DNA of 20,064 bases from UBA9676 sp036005525. GTDB taxonomy: Bacteria > Actinomycetota > Actinomycetes > Streptosporangiales > Streptosporangiaceae. A program made the translations under genes and the position numbers. Of the stretch, positions 1-7,654 are shown one piece after another (the stretch's first letter is position 1; each line of letters opens with the position of its first letter). The notes under the pieces are model-generated. The model was not told the DNA's origin, did no database searches, and saw nothing but the letters and a program-made list of their open reading frames with translations. Location: the NCBI GenBank assembly GCA_036005525.1, contig DASYQM010000099.1:1-20064 (forward strand). Direction: 5' to 3'.

Positions 1-126
1 TCCCCATGGCTCACCCTGCAGCGCTGGTGGACCGCATGGTCCAAGGCGCCCCCGCCCCCGCAGCTGCAAGCCCTGATCAACTCCGTCGCGGCAGGCTGCG
101 GCCTGCACCTCTACATCCTGAATTAA
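1..126 (+). CDS. C-terminal end of an unidentified protein (partial)
   Basis: The first 126 bases form an open frame that enters from the left edge and stops at TAA (124-126), encoding 41 residues. Nearly every third codon position in this frame is G or C (about 37 of 41), while the other two forward frames lack this bias, so it looks coding. The peptide contains a Trp-rich stretch (LQRWWTAWSK), a PPPP run and ends GLHLYILN. I do not recognise the family. It is convergent with the lsr2-like gene and is probably cargo of the same integrative element, but that is inference. Confidence 0.55.
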   Translation, partial: SPWLTLQRWWTAWSKAPPPPQLQALINSVAAGCGLHLYILN

Positions 127-388
127 CAAACTACCGCTAGACCCCGCACCGATTAAGCGCTCGGCGCGTCATGGACACGAATGACAATGCCGAATCGCTG
201 ATCGTCGCGGCTCGTGGACCCTCTCAACGCTGCGAGTGAATATACCGCCCAGTGTATAAGCATGCGGGTGCACAACGCGCTCAATTCGGCATGAGCGGGC
301 GGGGCTTGGCCCAATCGCTCCTCGGCTGGCCGTCAGGGCCGCTGACCGGCGCGAGGGTTGGCAGTGCGGTCCGTGACCCAGGCTTACG
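127..388. other. Convergent intergenic spacer
   Basis: This spacer lies between two converging genes and has no convincing coding frame. It holds a 6-bp inverted repeat (CGCTCA at 278-283 and TGAGCG at 292-297, 8-nt loop) that could serve as a weak bidirectional terminator. It also holds TATAC (241-245) and GTATA (254-258) separated by 8 nt, a small AT-rich dyad. Neither has a clear T run. Confidence 0.4.
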
Positions 389-721
389 TCACCGATTTCT
401 GTCGGCGGCTTGGTACTGCTCAACGACGCTCGCGGGGATGCGCCCGCGGTCGCTGACCGCGATGCCCTGGCCCTTGGCCCACGCCCGGATGTTCTCGCTG
501 CGCTCCCGGCTTGCCGTGGTGCGCCCGGGCCGGCGGCGCGGTCCCCGTCCTGCCTTGCGGGCATAATCGATGAAGGGTGCGAGCTGCCGGCGGAACGCCG
601 CAGCATTCTTGGCGCTCAGGTCCATCTCGTACTCGGCGCCGCCGATCCCGAACCGCACTGTCTCATCCGCCGGACCGCCATCAAGATCGTCTTCGAGTGC
701 GACGGTTATCTTCTGCGCCAT
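389..721 (-). CDS. lsr2: Lsr2-family nucleoid-associated protein
   Basis: The 110-residue product is an Lsr2 homologue, an actinobacterial H-NS-like protein that bridges and silences AT-rich, often foreign, DNA. Residues 1-60 form the N-terminal dimerisation domain, starting MAQKITVALEDDLDGG and including the conserved ETVRFGIGG segment. A basic linker (RGPRRRPGR) follows. The C-terminal DNA-binding domain carries ENIRAWAK and the AT-hook-like RGR at residues 92-94 (RGRIP). The ATG at 721 is preferred over an in-frame upstream start because it is preceded by AGGAGAGG and matches the family N-terminus. The gene is monocistronic and faces the same way as the TPR and LexA-like genes. Hosts normally carry a core lsr2 elsewhere, so this copy is probably a paralogue carried by the element; that is inference from its place near an integrase. 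Confidence 0.93.
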   Translation of the reverse strand: MAQKITVALEDDLDGGPADETVRFGIGGAEYEMDLSAKNAAAFRRQLAPFIDYARKAGRGPRRRPGRTTASRERSENIRAWAKGQGIAVSDRGRIPASVVEQYQAADRNR

Positions 722-920
722 CCCGGCCTCTCCTGGGCTGCGATCGGCTACCTGCACCGTACAAGATCAACTGTCATGCCGGGCAATTGCAACGCCGCCC
801 GCCCTCAGCTGCCTCCGCGGCCGGCCAGCCGCGGGCCGCCGCCCGAGGGAGCGGGCACCACAGGCTTCTGGCATCGGGATACAAAGAGCCATCCAAGAGC
901 CAGACCGCCGATGTTAAGGG

Positions 921-1661
921 TTACTCTCCGAGTTCCTGCTCCACTCGGAAGAGGTTGCCGCGGACAGCGTGAGTTATCGGGTGGCGGGGGCCCAATACCT
1001 GCCTGGCCAAGGGCAGCAAGGCGGCGAGCTGCTCTCGGGCCTGGGTCTTGTCCCCCGCCGCGTCGGTCATCGCGGCAAGGCTGGCCCGTGTCGCCAGGGT
1101 CTGTAGGTGCTCGGTGCCCAGCGCTCGCTCAGTCTCGGGCAGCAGCGCGGAGAATTGCTTCAGCGCGCTAATCACATCCCCTGTCAGCGCGGTACAAGTA
1201 GCGAATTCTGCGCGCACGGTGATCACGTACGGGTGCTCGCGGCCCAAGACCTCGAACATGAGGGGCAGCAACGTGGCATACAGATCCCGTGCAGCGGCCT
1301 CGTCTCCCGCCCGCCAGGTCCAGTAGGCATGCTTGGCTCGGAGGGCGAGTGTGTCCGTATCGTAGGCGCCACAGAGCTGCTCCATTACCGACCTCAGCGC
1401 GGCCATCTGTGCGCAGGCGCTTGCCGCGTTCCCCGCCTCCCCAGTCCAGTGGGCCAGGTTGTACTGAGCAGACAAGGTGTCCGGATGCTCTGGTCCGGAC
1501 ACCTGCTGACGTACCTGCAGTAGAGCGGCGTAAAGCTTCTGGGCGGCGGGCGCATCCCCTGCTTGCGCGGTCGCGTCAGCTAGGGCAGTAAGGAGCGACA
1601 GGTCAATCTCACCGCCAGGCTCCAGGTCGCTGCTGCCCTCATCAGCTATCAGGCCTCGCAT
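921..1661 (-). CDS. Tetratricopeptide-repeat protein, repeats only
   Basis: The 246-residue protein consists almost entirely of about five 42-residue helical repeats. Each ends in a form of (L)G-x-x-HP-x-T-L-x-x-R-x-x-(L)A, visible as GPEHPDTLSAQYNLA, LGREHPYVITVRAEFA, LGTEHLQTLATRASLA and LGPRHPITHAVRGNLF. This is the TPR_10/TPR_12 (kinesin-light-chain-like) type often found C-terminal to NB-ARC NTPases in actinobacteria. Here no NTPase, helix-turn-helix, catalytic or membrane segment is present, so the product is probably a scaffold or peptide-binding partner. The ATG at 1661 lies inside the end of the LexA-like gene: start and TGA share ATGCGAGGCCTGA, a 13-bp overlap that suggests translational coupling. 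Whether it binds the repressor or another target cannot be seen. Confidence 0.85.
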   Translation of the reverse strand: MRGLIADEGSSDLEPGGEIDLSLLTALADATAQAGDAPAAQKLYAALLQVRQQVSGPEHPDTLSAQYNLAHWTGEAGNAASACAQMAALRSVMEQLCGAYDTDTLALRAKHAYWTWRAGDEAAARDLYATLLPLMFEVLGREHPYVITVRAEFATCTALTGDVISALKQFSALLPETERALGTEHLQTLATRASLAAMTDAAGDKTQAREQLAALLPLARQVLGPRHPITHAVRGNLFRVEQELGE

Positions 1662-2335
1662 ACCACACCGACCACCTTGCCGAGGATGGTTACGTCACCA
1701 CCGGGGATCGGCTGGTAGTCCGGGTTTTGCGGCACCAGTTCCAGCAGGCCGAGTTCCTCCTCCCAGTGGAGGGTCTTCACCGTGACCTCTCCACCAACCA
1801 TGGCCGCAACGATTTCGCCGTTCTGAGCAGCTGCCTGCTGCCGGACGACCACCCAGTTGCCGTCAGCGATTCCAGCGTTGATCATCGAGCCGCCGGCAAC
1901 CTTGAGCATGAAGAGCGTTCCCTCGCCGATGGGTTGCTTGTCCAGCAGAAACGCACTCTCGACAGCCTGACTGGCCAGGTTCAAGGGACCGGCAGGGATC
2001 CATCCGTACACCGGAACCAGCACTGTGGCGCCGACTTGTGAAGGAAGGATCACTTCGCCCAGCAAGTCATCTGCCTCAATATGGAGGGCAGGGTGCCCGG
2101 ACGGCCGCTCCTTCGCCGTGTACGGGAAAGCGGCGCCGCCTTGTTGGTACCCCTTCCTCGGCAGGACGTTAAACCAGTAGGCGACGCTCAGGCCGACCGC
2201 ATCGCAGACCTCATGCACGGTAGCTGGGGAGTCGTAACCCTGCAGCAGGAAGTCCCGGATGTCCGCAGACACCTTGCATCGGCGGGTGGTAACAACATGG
2301 TCGGGGTGGTCCTGCACATCTATGCTGTCCTTCAC
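1649..2335 (-). CDS. LexA-like S24 repressor, predicted self-cleaving
   Basis: The 228-residue protein has the layout of LexA: an N-terminal winged helix-turn-helix (about 22-66, IRDFLLQGYDSPATVHEVCDAV) and a C-terminal S24 peptidase domain. The cleavage dipeptide is Ala115-Gly116 (WIPAGPL). The nucleophile is Ser150 in GGSMINAGI and the general base is Lys187 in GEVTVKTL. The spacings 115 to 150 and 150 to 187 (35 and 37 residues) equal those of E. coli LexA (84, 119, 156), so RecA-stimulated self-cleavage is a fair prediction. The start is GTG at 2335, preceded by GGAGG five bases away. It is the first gene of an operon with the TPR gene and sits next to an integrase, which suggests an element-specific repressor rather than the host LexA. 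The name lexA is withheld for that reason. Confidence 0.9.
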   Translation of the reverse strand: MKDSIDVQDHPDHVVTTRRCKVSADIRDFLLQGYDSPATVHEVCDAVGLSVAYWFNVLPRKGYQQGGAAFPYTAKERPSGHPALHIEADDLLGEVILPSQVGATVLVPVYGWIPAGPLNLASQAVESAFLLDKQPIGEGTLFMLKVAGGSMINAGIADGNWVVVRQQAAAQNGEIVAAMVGGEVTVKTLHWEEELGLLELVPQNPDYQPIPGGDVTILGKVVGVVCEA

Positions 2336-2394
2336 TCAGGCCTCCGCCGGTCAACCGGGCCTAGACCATATTACCAGCTAGTGACTTAAGATCA

Positions 2395-2433
2395 AGTATA
2401 AGTTCGAGAATTCGTACTGATTGACGGTCAATC
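2395..2433 (-). promoter_or_regulatory. Promoter and two abutting palindromic operators of the LexA-like operon
   Basis: Reading on the minus strand, a good -10 hexamer TATACT occupies 2400-2395. Directly upstream, 2401-2418 is an 18-bp dyad, AGTtCGA-N4-TCGtACT, with six of seven positions per half symmetric. Directly after that, 2419-2433 is a second dyad with perfect 7-bp arms, GATTGAC-G-GTCAATC. Together they cover the spacer and -35 zone, and the -35 itself is poor. The layout suits an autorepressed promoter. The half-sites are not the usual actinobacterial SOS box (CGAAC-N4-GTTCG); in the first dyad the halves are turned the other way round. The palindromes are seen; the binding protein is inferred. 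Confidence 0.6.
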
Positions 2434-2771
2434 GAATCTTAGTTTGAGGATGTCCCGTGAAAACCCTCTCTACCACCTCAAGGGCGCGCGGAGCGCGCCG
2501 GGCGGGGGCTGGCCACGATACGTGCATGAGCGCCGCGCGCCACCGCCAGGGGGACTGGGGGGCCGGGCGCCGGCTGCCTTCCTTTGGCCCCTTCAGGTCA
2601 TGTCGGCGCCGTCGCGCACTCAACCCAGCGGCCGACCGCACGGCGGCGCGCCGTAATGTCAGCGGTGGTGCGCGGGCTGCACGAGGGGCGATCCCTCCAG
2701 CGCCCGAGCATGATCTGCGGACCGAACACAATCGATGTCGGGTGACGGCCGCCAGGAGGCTCGCCTTGACG
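2434..2771. other. Spacer between the repressor promoter and the integrase
   Basis: This 338-bp stretch is AT-rich near the repressor promoter and strongly GC-rich beyond 2470. A rightward frame starts at GTG 2457, is preceded by GAGGA, and runs to 2813 into the antisense of the integrase end. Its product is Arg/Ala-rich with no recognisable domain. A divergent Cro- or Xis-like gene would be expected here in a prophage-type switch, but this frame does not resemble one. I see no other supported feature. Confidence 0.35.
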
Positions 2772-3950
2772 TTAGGCGAAGATTTGGTCCATAACCTCGG
2801 CGCCCCGGGTTAGGGCCGGCACAATCTGATGCCGGTAAACCAGCTCAGTCGTAGCGGTCTGGTTGTGCCCAGCTAGCAACGCGATCGCCTCTACAGGGAC
2901 ACCGTGAGCGGACAGCAGCGACACGAACGTGTGCCGCAGCTCCCGTGGTACCCAGTTGCTGCCGAGCCCAGCGGACTCGGTGATCTTGCGAAACTGTCTT
3001 CGGATATTGTGATCATCAAGCGGGGTGCCGATGGTCGAGGCGAATACCAGGTTATGGTCTTGCCAGAGCTGCCCGGCGGCGAGCCGGTCGGTTGCTTGCC
3101 GGATCTTCTGCTCGCGCAGTGCCGCTGCGCATCTGTGGGCCAGGGCCAATGTCCGCCTTGACTTTGGGGTCTTCGTGTCACCCCCGGCCCGTTCTGAGCG
3201 CCACACGAACACCGCAAGCTGCTCGTGATCGAACCCATCCTCAGTGACCGGCCGCCATTGGTCACCAGCCCACGCGACGACGTGATCCCAGCGCAACGCG
3301 CGGGCCTCTTCCGTCCGCAGGCCCGCCAGCAGGGACAACGTGATGTAGGCCTCCAGCCGGGTGCCTTGGGCGGCGTCTATCAGGGCTGTTGCCTGCTTCA
3401 GGGTGAGCGACTTCGACGGGCGCCCGGCGCGCTGTCCCTTGGGCGGCTTGACTAGCGCGGCGACGTTCCGAGCGGCCAGACCGTCCCGTTCGGCTTGCCG
3501 GATCGCCCGAACCAGCACGTTGTGCGAGATCTGGACGGTCCGTGTCGAGCTCCGGGATGCCAGTGCCGTGAGTGCGTTCTGGACGTCGCCTGCCGTGAGA
3601 TTCATCAGCCTGGCTGTGCCGAGCTGTTCTCTCAGCGTCGGCGCGATCGTGCCCTTGTATAGGGTCACGGTCCGCGCGGACACGCCATTCAGCGCGTGGG
3701 CCAGCCAGTCGTCGAGCGCGTCGTTCACGGTGTAACCCCGCCTGGGCCGCAGACCGCTGTCGACTTCTTGGTGCAGCTCCCGGAGCTTGTCGCGGACCTC
3801 GGCCTTGGTGCATCCGGTGACCTTTCTCCGGATGCGCGTACCGGCCGGGGTGAAGCCCAGGCTGACCGCGCCGACGTACCGGTTCTTGGAGGAGTCCCAG
3901 TAGACGGAGTCTTCGCCGTGCCCGCTTCGCTGGCCTTTGGCTTGCGTCAC
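2772..3950 (-). CDS. int: Tyrosine recombinase / integrase
   Basis: The 392-residue protein is a phage-type tyrosine site-specific recombinase. It has an N-terminal arm-binding region (about 1-65), a SAM-like core-binding domain (about 70-165) and a C-terminal catalytic domain. Visible catalytic positions are Arg212 (GLRTEEARAL), Arg339 in RELRHTF, the His of LLAGHNQT and the nucleophile Tyr372 (TELVYRHQ). The first His of the usual HxxR box is Arg here (RELR). The start is GTG at 3950, with only a weak AGG about ten bases upstream. The gene ends 436 bp from the repressor and begins 75 bp from the tRNA-Arg 3' end, in the same orientation as the tRNA. This is the classic arrangement of an element integrated into the 3' end of a tRNA gene. 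Confidence 0.95.
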   Translation of the reverse strand: MTQAKGQRSGHGEDSVYWDSSKNRYVGAVSLGFTPAGTRIRRKVTGCTKAEVRDKLRELHQEVDSGLRPRRGYTVNDALDDWLAHALNGVSARTVTLYKGTIAPTLREQLGTARLMNLTAGDVQNALTALASRSSTRTVQISHNVLVRAIRQAERDGLAARNVAALVKPPKGQRAGRPSKSLTLKQATALIDAAQGTRLEAYITLSLLAGLRTEEARALRWDHVVAWAGDQWRPVTEDGFDHEQLAVFVWRSERAGGDTKTPKSRRTLALAHRCAAALREQKIRQATDRLAAGQLWQDHNLVFASTIGTPLDDHNIRRQFRKITESAGLGSNWVPRELRHTFVSLLSAHGVPVEAIALLAGHNQTATTELVYRHQIVPALTRGAEVMDQIFA

Positions 3951-3968
3951 GGTTGAAGCCTACTGCAC

Positions 3969-3989
3969 TGGCTCCCCGTTTGGCTCCCC
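3969..3989. repeat. Direct repeat beside the integrase, possible arm-type site
   Basis: TGGCTCCCC occurs at 3969-3977 and again at 3981-3989, 12 bp apart, between the integrase start and the tRNA. Short direct repeats in this position are typical of integrase arm-binding sites, so that role is inferred. Confidence 0.45.
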
Positions 3990-4025
3990 AGCCTGGTCGA
4001 TCAAGATTGGAATATGGCTTTGACC

Positions 4026-4102
4026 TGGTGCGCCTGGCAGGATTCGAACCCGCGACCCGCTGCTTAGAAGGCAGCCGCTCTGTCCAGCTGAGCTACAGGC
4101 GC
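4026..4102 (-). tRNA. tRNA-Arg(TCT) with encoded CCA
   Basis: On the minus strand the 77 nt fold into a full cloverleaf. The 7-bp acceptor stem is GCGCCTG/CAGGCGC, followed by discriminator A and an encoded CCA (4028-4026). The D arm has GCTC/GAGC. The anticodon stem is GCTGC/GCAGC with loop CTTCTAA, giving anticodon TCT for AGA. The T arm is GCGGG-TTCGAAT-CCTGC. It reads AGA codons, which are rare in such a GC-rich genome. A possible -10 (CACAAT, 4116-4111) lies ten bases upstream. The 3' end is the likely attachment site for the neighbouring integrase. Confidence 0.97.
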
Positions 4103-4245
4103 CCGCCCCCATTGTGCCGGTTCTAGGTAACGCGGCGGACACGGAGCGCATAGCCGGGGCAGGGGAGTGGCCAGGCCGGCTGGTACGCTGTACCAGTACC
4201 GGTCATGGACCCTTTACTGGCCTCGTGACCGGAGCGGAGGTCAAC

Positions 4246-4557
4246 GTGATCGCGACGCTCGGCGGCGCCCTGTCGGCCCTCACCGGCCACGCCACCTGGC
4301 AAGCCTTCGCGCTCATGCCCGACGGGAAGCCAACAGTGCTGGTGGCGCTGGCTGCTGTCACGCTGACGTGTCTGGCCGTGGGCCTGCTCGCCCGGGGCGC
4401 CCGGCTCGCCGCCGCCGTCACCGCCGTTCCGCTGAGGTCGGGGGCGGCCGCCTTGCGCGAGAGATCATGGCGGGCCGGCTTCGTACCGCAGCGTGACCCC
4501 GACGCACCTGGGCGGGCTCGCCCAAGAGCGCCCACGGCGGGCCTGGCGGCCGCCTGA
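4246..4557 (+). CDS. Small DUF6412-like membrane protein
   Basis: The 103-residue product has a weakly hydrophobic N-terminus, a clear membrane segment (about 31-49, TVLVALAAVTLTCLAVGLL) and a basic tail ending in FVPQRDPDAPGRARPRAP. That tail matches my recollection of DUF6412 proteins, which in actinobacteria are encoded just before a YidC-like gene, as here. The start is GTG at 4246, because GGAGG lies five bases upstream; a longer frame from 4114 has no such site. The function of the family is unknown. Genetic linkage suggests a role beside the insertase 138 bp downstream, with which it is probably co-transcribed. Confidence 0.8.
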   Translation: MIATLGGALSALTGHATWQAFALMPDGKPTVLVALAAVTLTCLAVGLLARGARLAAAVTAVPLRSGAAALRERSWRAGFVPQRDPDAPGRARPRAPTAGLAAA

Positions 4558-4695
4558 CCAGCTGTTTCCATCACCCGGCGTCAACTGGGCTCCCATCCGT
4601 TTCCACCGCCCGCGAGCGCCCGGGTGCTGCCGCGCAACGGCGGCCGTCTCCAGCTGTCATCCGTGTCCTGATGCCCCGCTGGAGGGTGATCCGTC

Positions 4696-5445
4696 ATGTC
4701 TACTCTGCTTGGCCTGCCGATTGACGTCGCTTACCACCTGGTGTCCGCGCTCGCGGGCGCGCTGGCCCCGCTCCCGGGCGGGCTGGCCGCCGCGGCGGCG
4801 ATCATCGCGTTCACGGTCATGGTGCGGCTGCTGGTGCTGCCGCTCGGCTACTACACATTCCGCGGGGAGCGGGCCCGCGCCCGGCTGGCGCGCCGGGTCC
4901 AGGAACTGTACCGGCGTCATTCCAAGCAGCCAGAACGCCTGCAGCGTGAACTCTCGGCCCTGTACGCGGGGGAGGGGGCCGGGATGTTTTCCGGCTGCCT
5001 GCCGGCCTTGCTGCAGGTGCCGTTCTTCGCCGTCGTGTACCGGCTGTTCCTGTCCGGCACCATCGGCGGCAGCCCTAACGTCCTGCTCCGGCAGCACCTG
5101 CTCGGCGCGCCGCTCGGCAGCCACTGGCTCACTGGTCTGGGCCCGTGGAGCAGCCAGGGCCTGGTGTTCGCTGCCGTGTTCGGCCTCCTCGTCCTGGTCG
5201 CCTGGCTCTCCGCCCGCACGGCGCGGCGCTGGGCCGGGCCCGCCGGACTCGCGCCTGCCCAGCAGACCGGCGTGACCGGGGTCCTGCTCCGGGTACTGCC
5301 GTTCGCGACGGTGGCCGTCGCTGCCGTCGTGCCGCTGGCCGCCGGCCTGTACCTGCTGACCACGACGGCGTGGGCGGTGGCCGAACGGGCCGTCTTCCAC
5401 CGCCTCGCCCGGGCGCCGGGGCCACCGGAACCGCCGCCATCATGA
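4696..5445 (+). CDS. YidC/Oxa1/Alb3-family membrane insertase paralogue
   Basis: The 249-residue membrane protein matches the YidC/Oxa1 family, which inserts and folds membrane proteins with or without SecYEG. The first core helix carries the family Arg in FTVMVRLLVLPLG (about residue 43). It is followed by a charged cytoplasmic hairpin (about 60-95) and the GCLPALLQVPFFAVVYRLF helix. Two further helix pairs lie at about 150-175 and 195-225. It has no large periplasmic domain, as usual outside Proteobacteria, and a short Pro-rich tail. A GGAGGG site precedes the ATG. It is not next to rnpA-jag, where the housekeeping yidC lies, so it is probably the second, specialised copy. It sits between the DUF6412-like gene and glyA. 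Confidence 0.9.
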   Translation: MSTLLGLPIDVAYHLVSALAGALAPLPGGLAAAAAIIAFTVMVRLLVLPLGYYTFRGERARARLARRVQELYRRHSKQPERLQRELSALYAGEGAGMFSGCLPALLQVPFFAVVYRLFLSGTIGGSPNVLLRQHLLGAPLGSHWLTGLGPWSSQGLVFAAVFGLLVLVAWLSARTARRWAGPAGLAPAQQTGVTGVLLRVLPFATVAVAAVVPLAAGLYLLTTTAWAVAERAVFHRLARAPGPPEPPPS

Positions 5446-5502
5446 AAGCGCCGCGGCGGGCGCCTGGGGGCGGGTGTGTAGCCTCTTCCCGAGGAGGTCG
5501 CC

Positions 5503-6774
<1,272 letters not shown>

Positions 6775-6818
6775 CGCTGAGCGGCTGGTATCCGGACGGA
6801 CGTACCCGAGGGCTGTGA

Positions 6819-7367
6819 GTAGAGCAGCGCTCTCGTTACGTTACGCTGCTCACCGCGCTGATCATCGACGGCTACGACGCACTCGGCGCCGCCGCCGAGG
6901 ACGCCGACGCCGCCTGCCGCCGCGACGACGAGGCGGACAGGTGGCTGGCTGCCTGCCGCGCGGTGCGCGACTGGGCGCTGGCCCACCCGCATGAATACTC
7001 GCTGGTCTATGGCACGCCCGTGCCCGGTTATCAGGCGCCGGAGCAGACGGTCGCGCCTGCCACGCGGGTGGCCTCCGTGCTTGGGAAGATCATTAGCGAT
7101 GCGCAGGCGAGCGGGGTGCTCGACCCACCGGCGCTGTGCCCGCCGCCGCCGGATTCGTTCGCGCCCGACGCGGGGCGCCTGCGGGAATCCGTTCTGGCCG
7201 CGGTCCCCGACGATGTGGCCGCCCGGGCGCTGGCGGCGTGGGCCGGCGTCTTCGGGCTGGTCAACTTCGAGCTGTTCGGCCAGTTCGAGAACGTCGTCAC
7301 CGATCGCAGCGCGTTTTTCGACCATGCGGTGCGCTGCCTGGGCCGCGTGATCGGCATTCCCGTCTGA
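6819..7367 (+). pseudogene. TetR-family regulator body lacking the DNA-binding domain
   Basis: The frame from GTG 6819 to 7367 encodes 182 residues that match the C-terminal ligand-binding and dimerisation part of TetR regulators of the WHG / TetR_C_33 type. The match includes WALAHPHEYSLVYGTPVPGY and AWAGVFGLVNFELFGQFENV. The helix-turn-helix of about 50-70 residues that should precede it is absent. The same frame has a TGA at 6816-6818, and glyA ends only 44 bp earlier, leaving no room for it in any frame. GC3 is high throughout, so the remnant is either young or still translated. No good ribosome binding site precedes 6819; an internal GTG at 6963 is an alternative. It is most simply a 5'-deleted gene, though a DNA-binding-free dimerisation partner is possible. 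Confidence 0.7.
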
Positions 7368-7514
7368 CCGTGCTCCAGTGCCGTTCCCGGTCGGCCCGAA
7401 TAGTTTCGGGGAGCGGTCGGCGGGCAGTTCTTCCTGCACCGGCCCGGTTTTCCTGAACCAGCCCGGGCGGCTTGGGTGGTGGTGTCGGTTAGGTTATGTG
7501 GCTGAAGCGCGCTA

Positions 7515-7562
7515 CATTGCCTGCACGGGCCTCGTGCGCACGATAACGTTGCCCAGGCAATG
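7515..7562. promoter_or_regulatory. Nested inverted repeat in the gtrA leader
   Basis: CATTGCCTG (7515-7523) and CAGGCAATG (7554-7562) are perfect 9-bp complements. Inside them CACG (7524-7527) and CGTG (7533-7536) form a second stem with a 5-nt loop. There is no T run, so it is not a typical terminator. It lies 92 bp before the gtrA-like start and could be a leader structure or operator. Confidence 0.4.
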
Positions 7563-7654
7563 CCGGAAGCCGCCCGTCTCCTGCCTCCGGATGCTCTCCA
7601 TACTGTTGACGTGGCCGGATGGCCCACGGGCCTCCCGCGGAACATAGGAATCAG

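Larger units (their letters stand above)
1..4025. mobile_element. Arm of an integrative element inserted at tRNA-Arg(TCT) (partial)
   Basis: A tyrosine integrase lies directly downstream of the 3' end of tRNA-Arg. It is followed by an S24 repressor with complex operators, a TPR protein, an Lsr2 paralogue and an unidentified gene fragment. The right boundary should be inside the 3' half of the tRNA, because the tRNA remains intact. No second copy of the tRNA 3' end was found in 1-4000, so the left boundary is presumed to lie outside the window. No capsid, portal, relaxase or replication gene is visible, so prophage, ICE and genomic island cannot be told apart. Confidence 0.6.

Noticed and set aside
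169..606. Minus-strand and plus-strand frames overlapping the 3' half of lsr2
   Set aside because: The products are low-complexity and conflict with the clear Lsr2 domain structure.
630..660. GATCCCGAACCGC resembling part of the tRNA-Arg 3' half, as a possible second att site
   Set aside because: It lies inside the lsr2 coding sequence at a conserved protein segment and matches only loosely.
2457..2813. Rightward frame diverging from the LexA-like operon, with GAGGA before GTG
   Set aside because: The product is an Arg/Ala-rich composition product without any domain, and it runs into the antisense of the integrase. It stays possible, but not supportable, as a divergent cro/xis-like gene.
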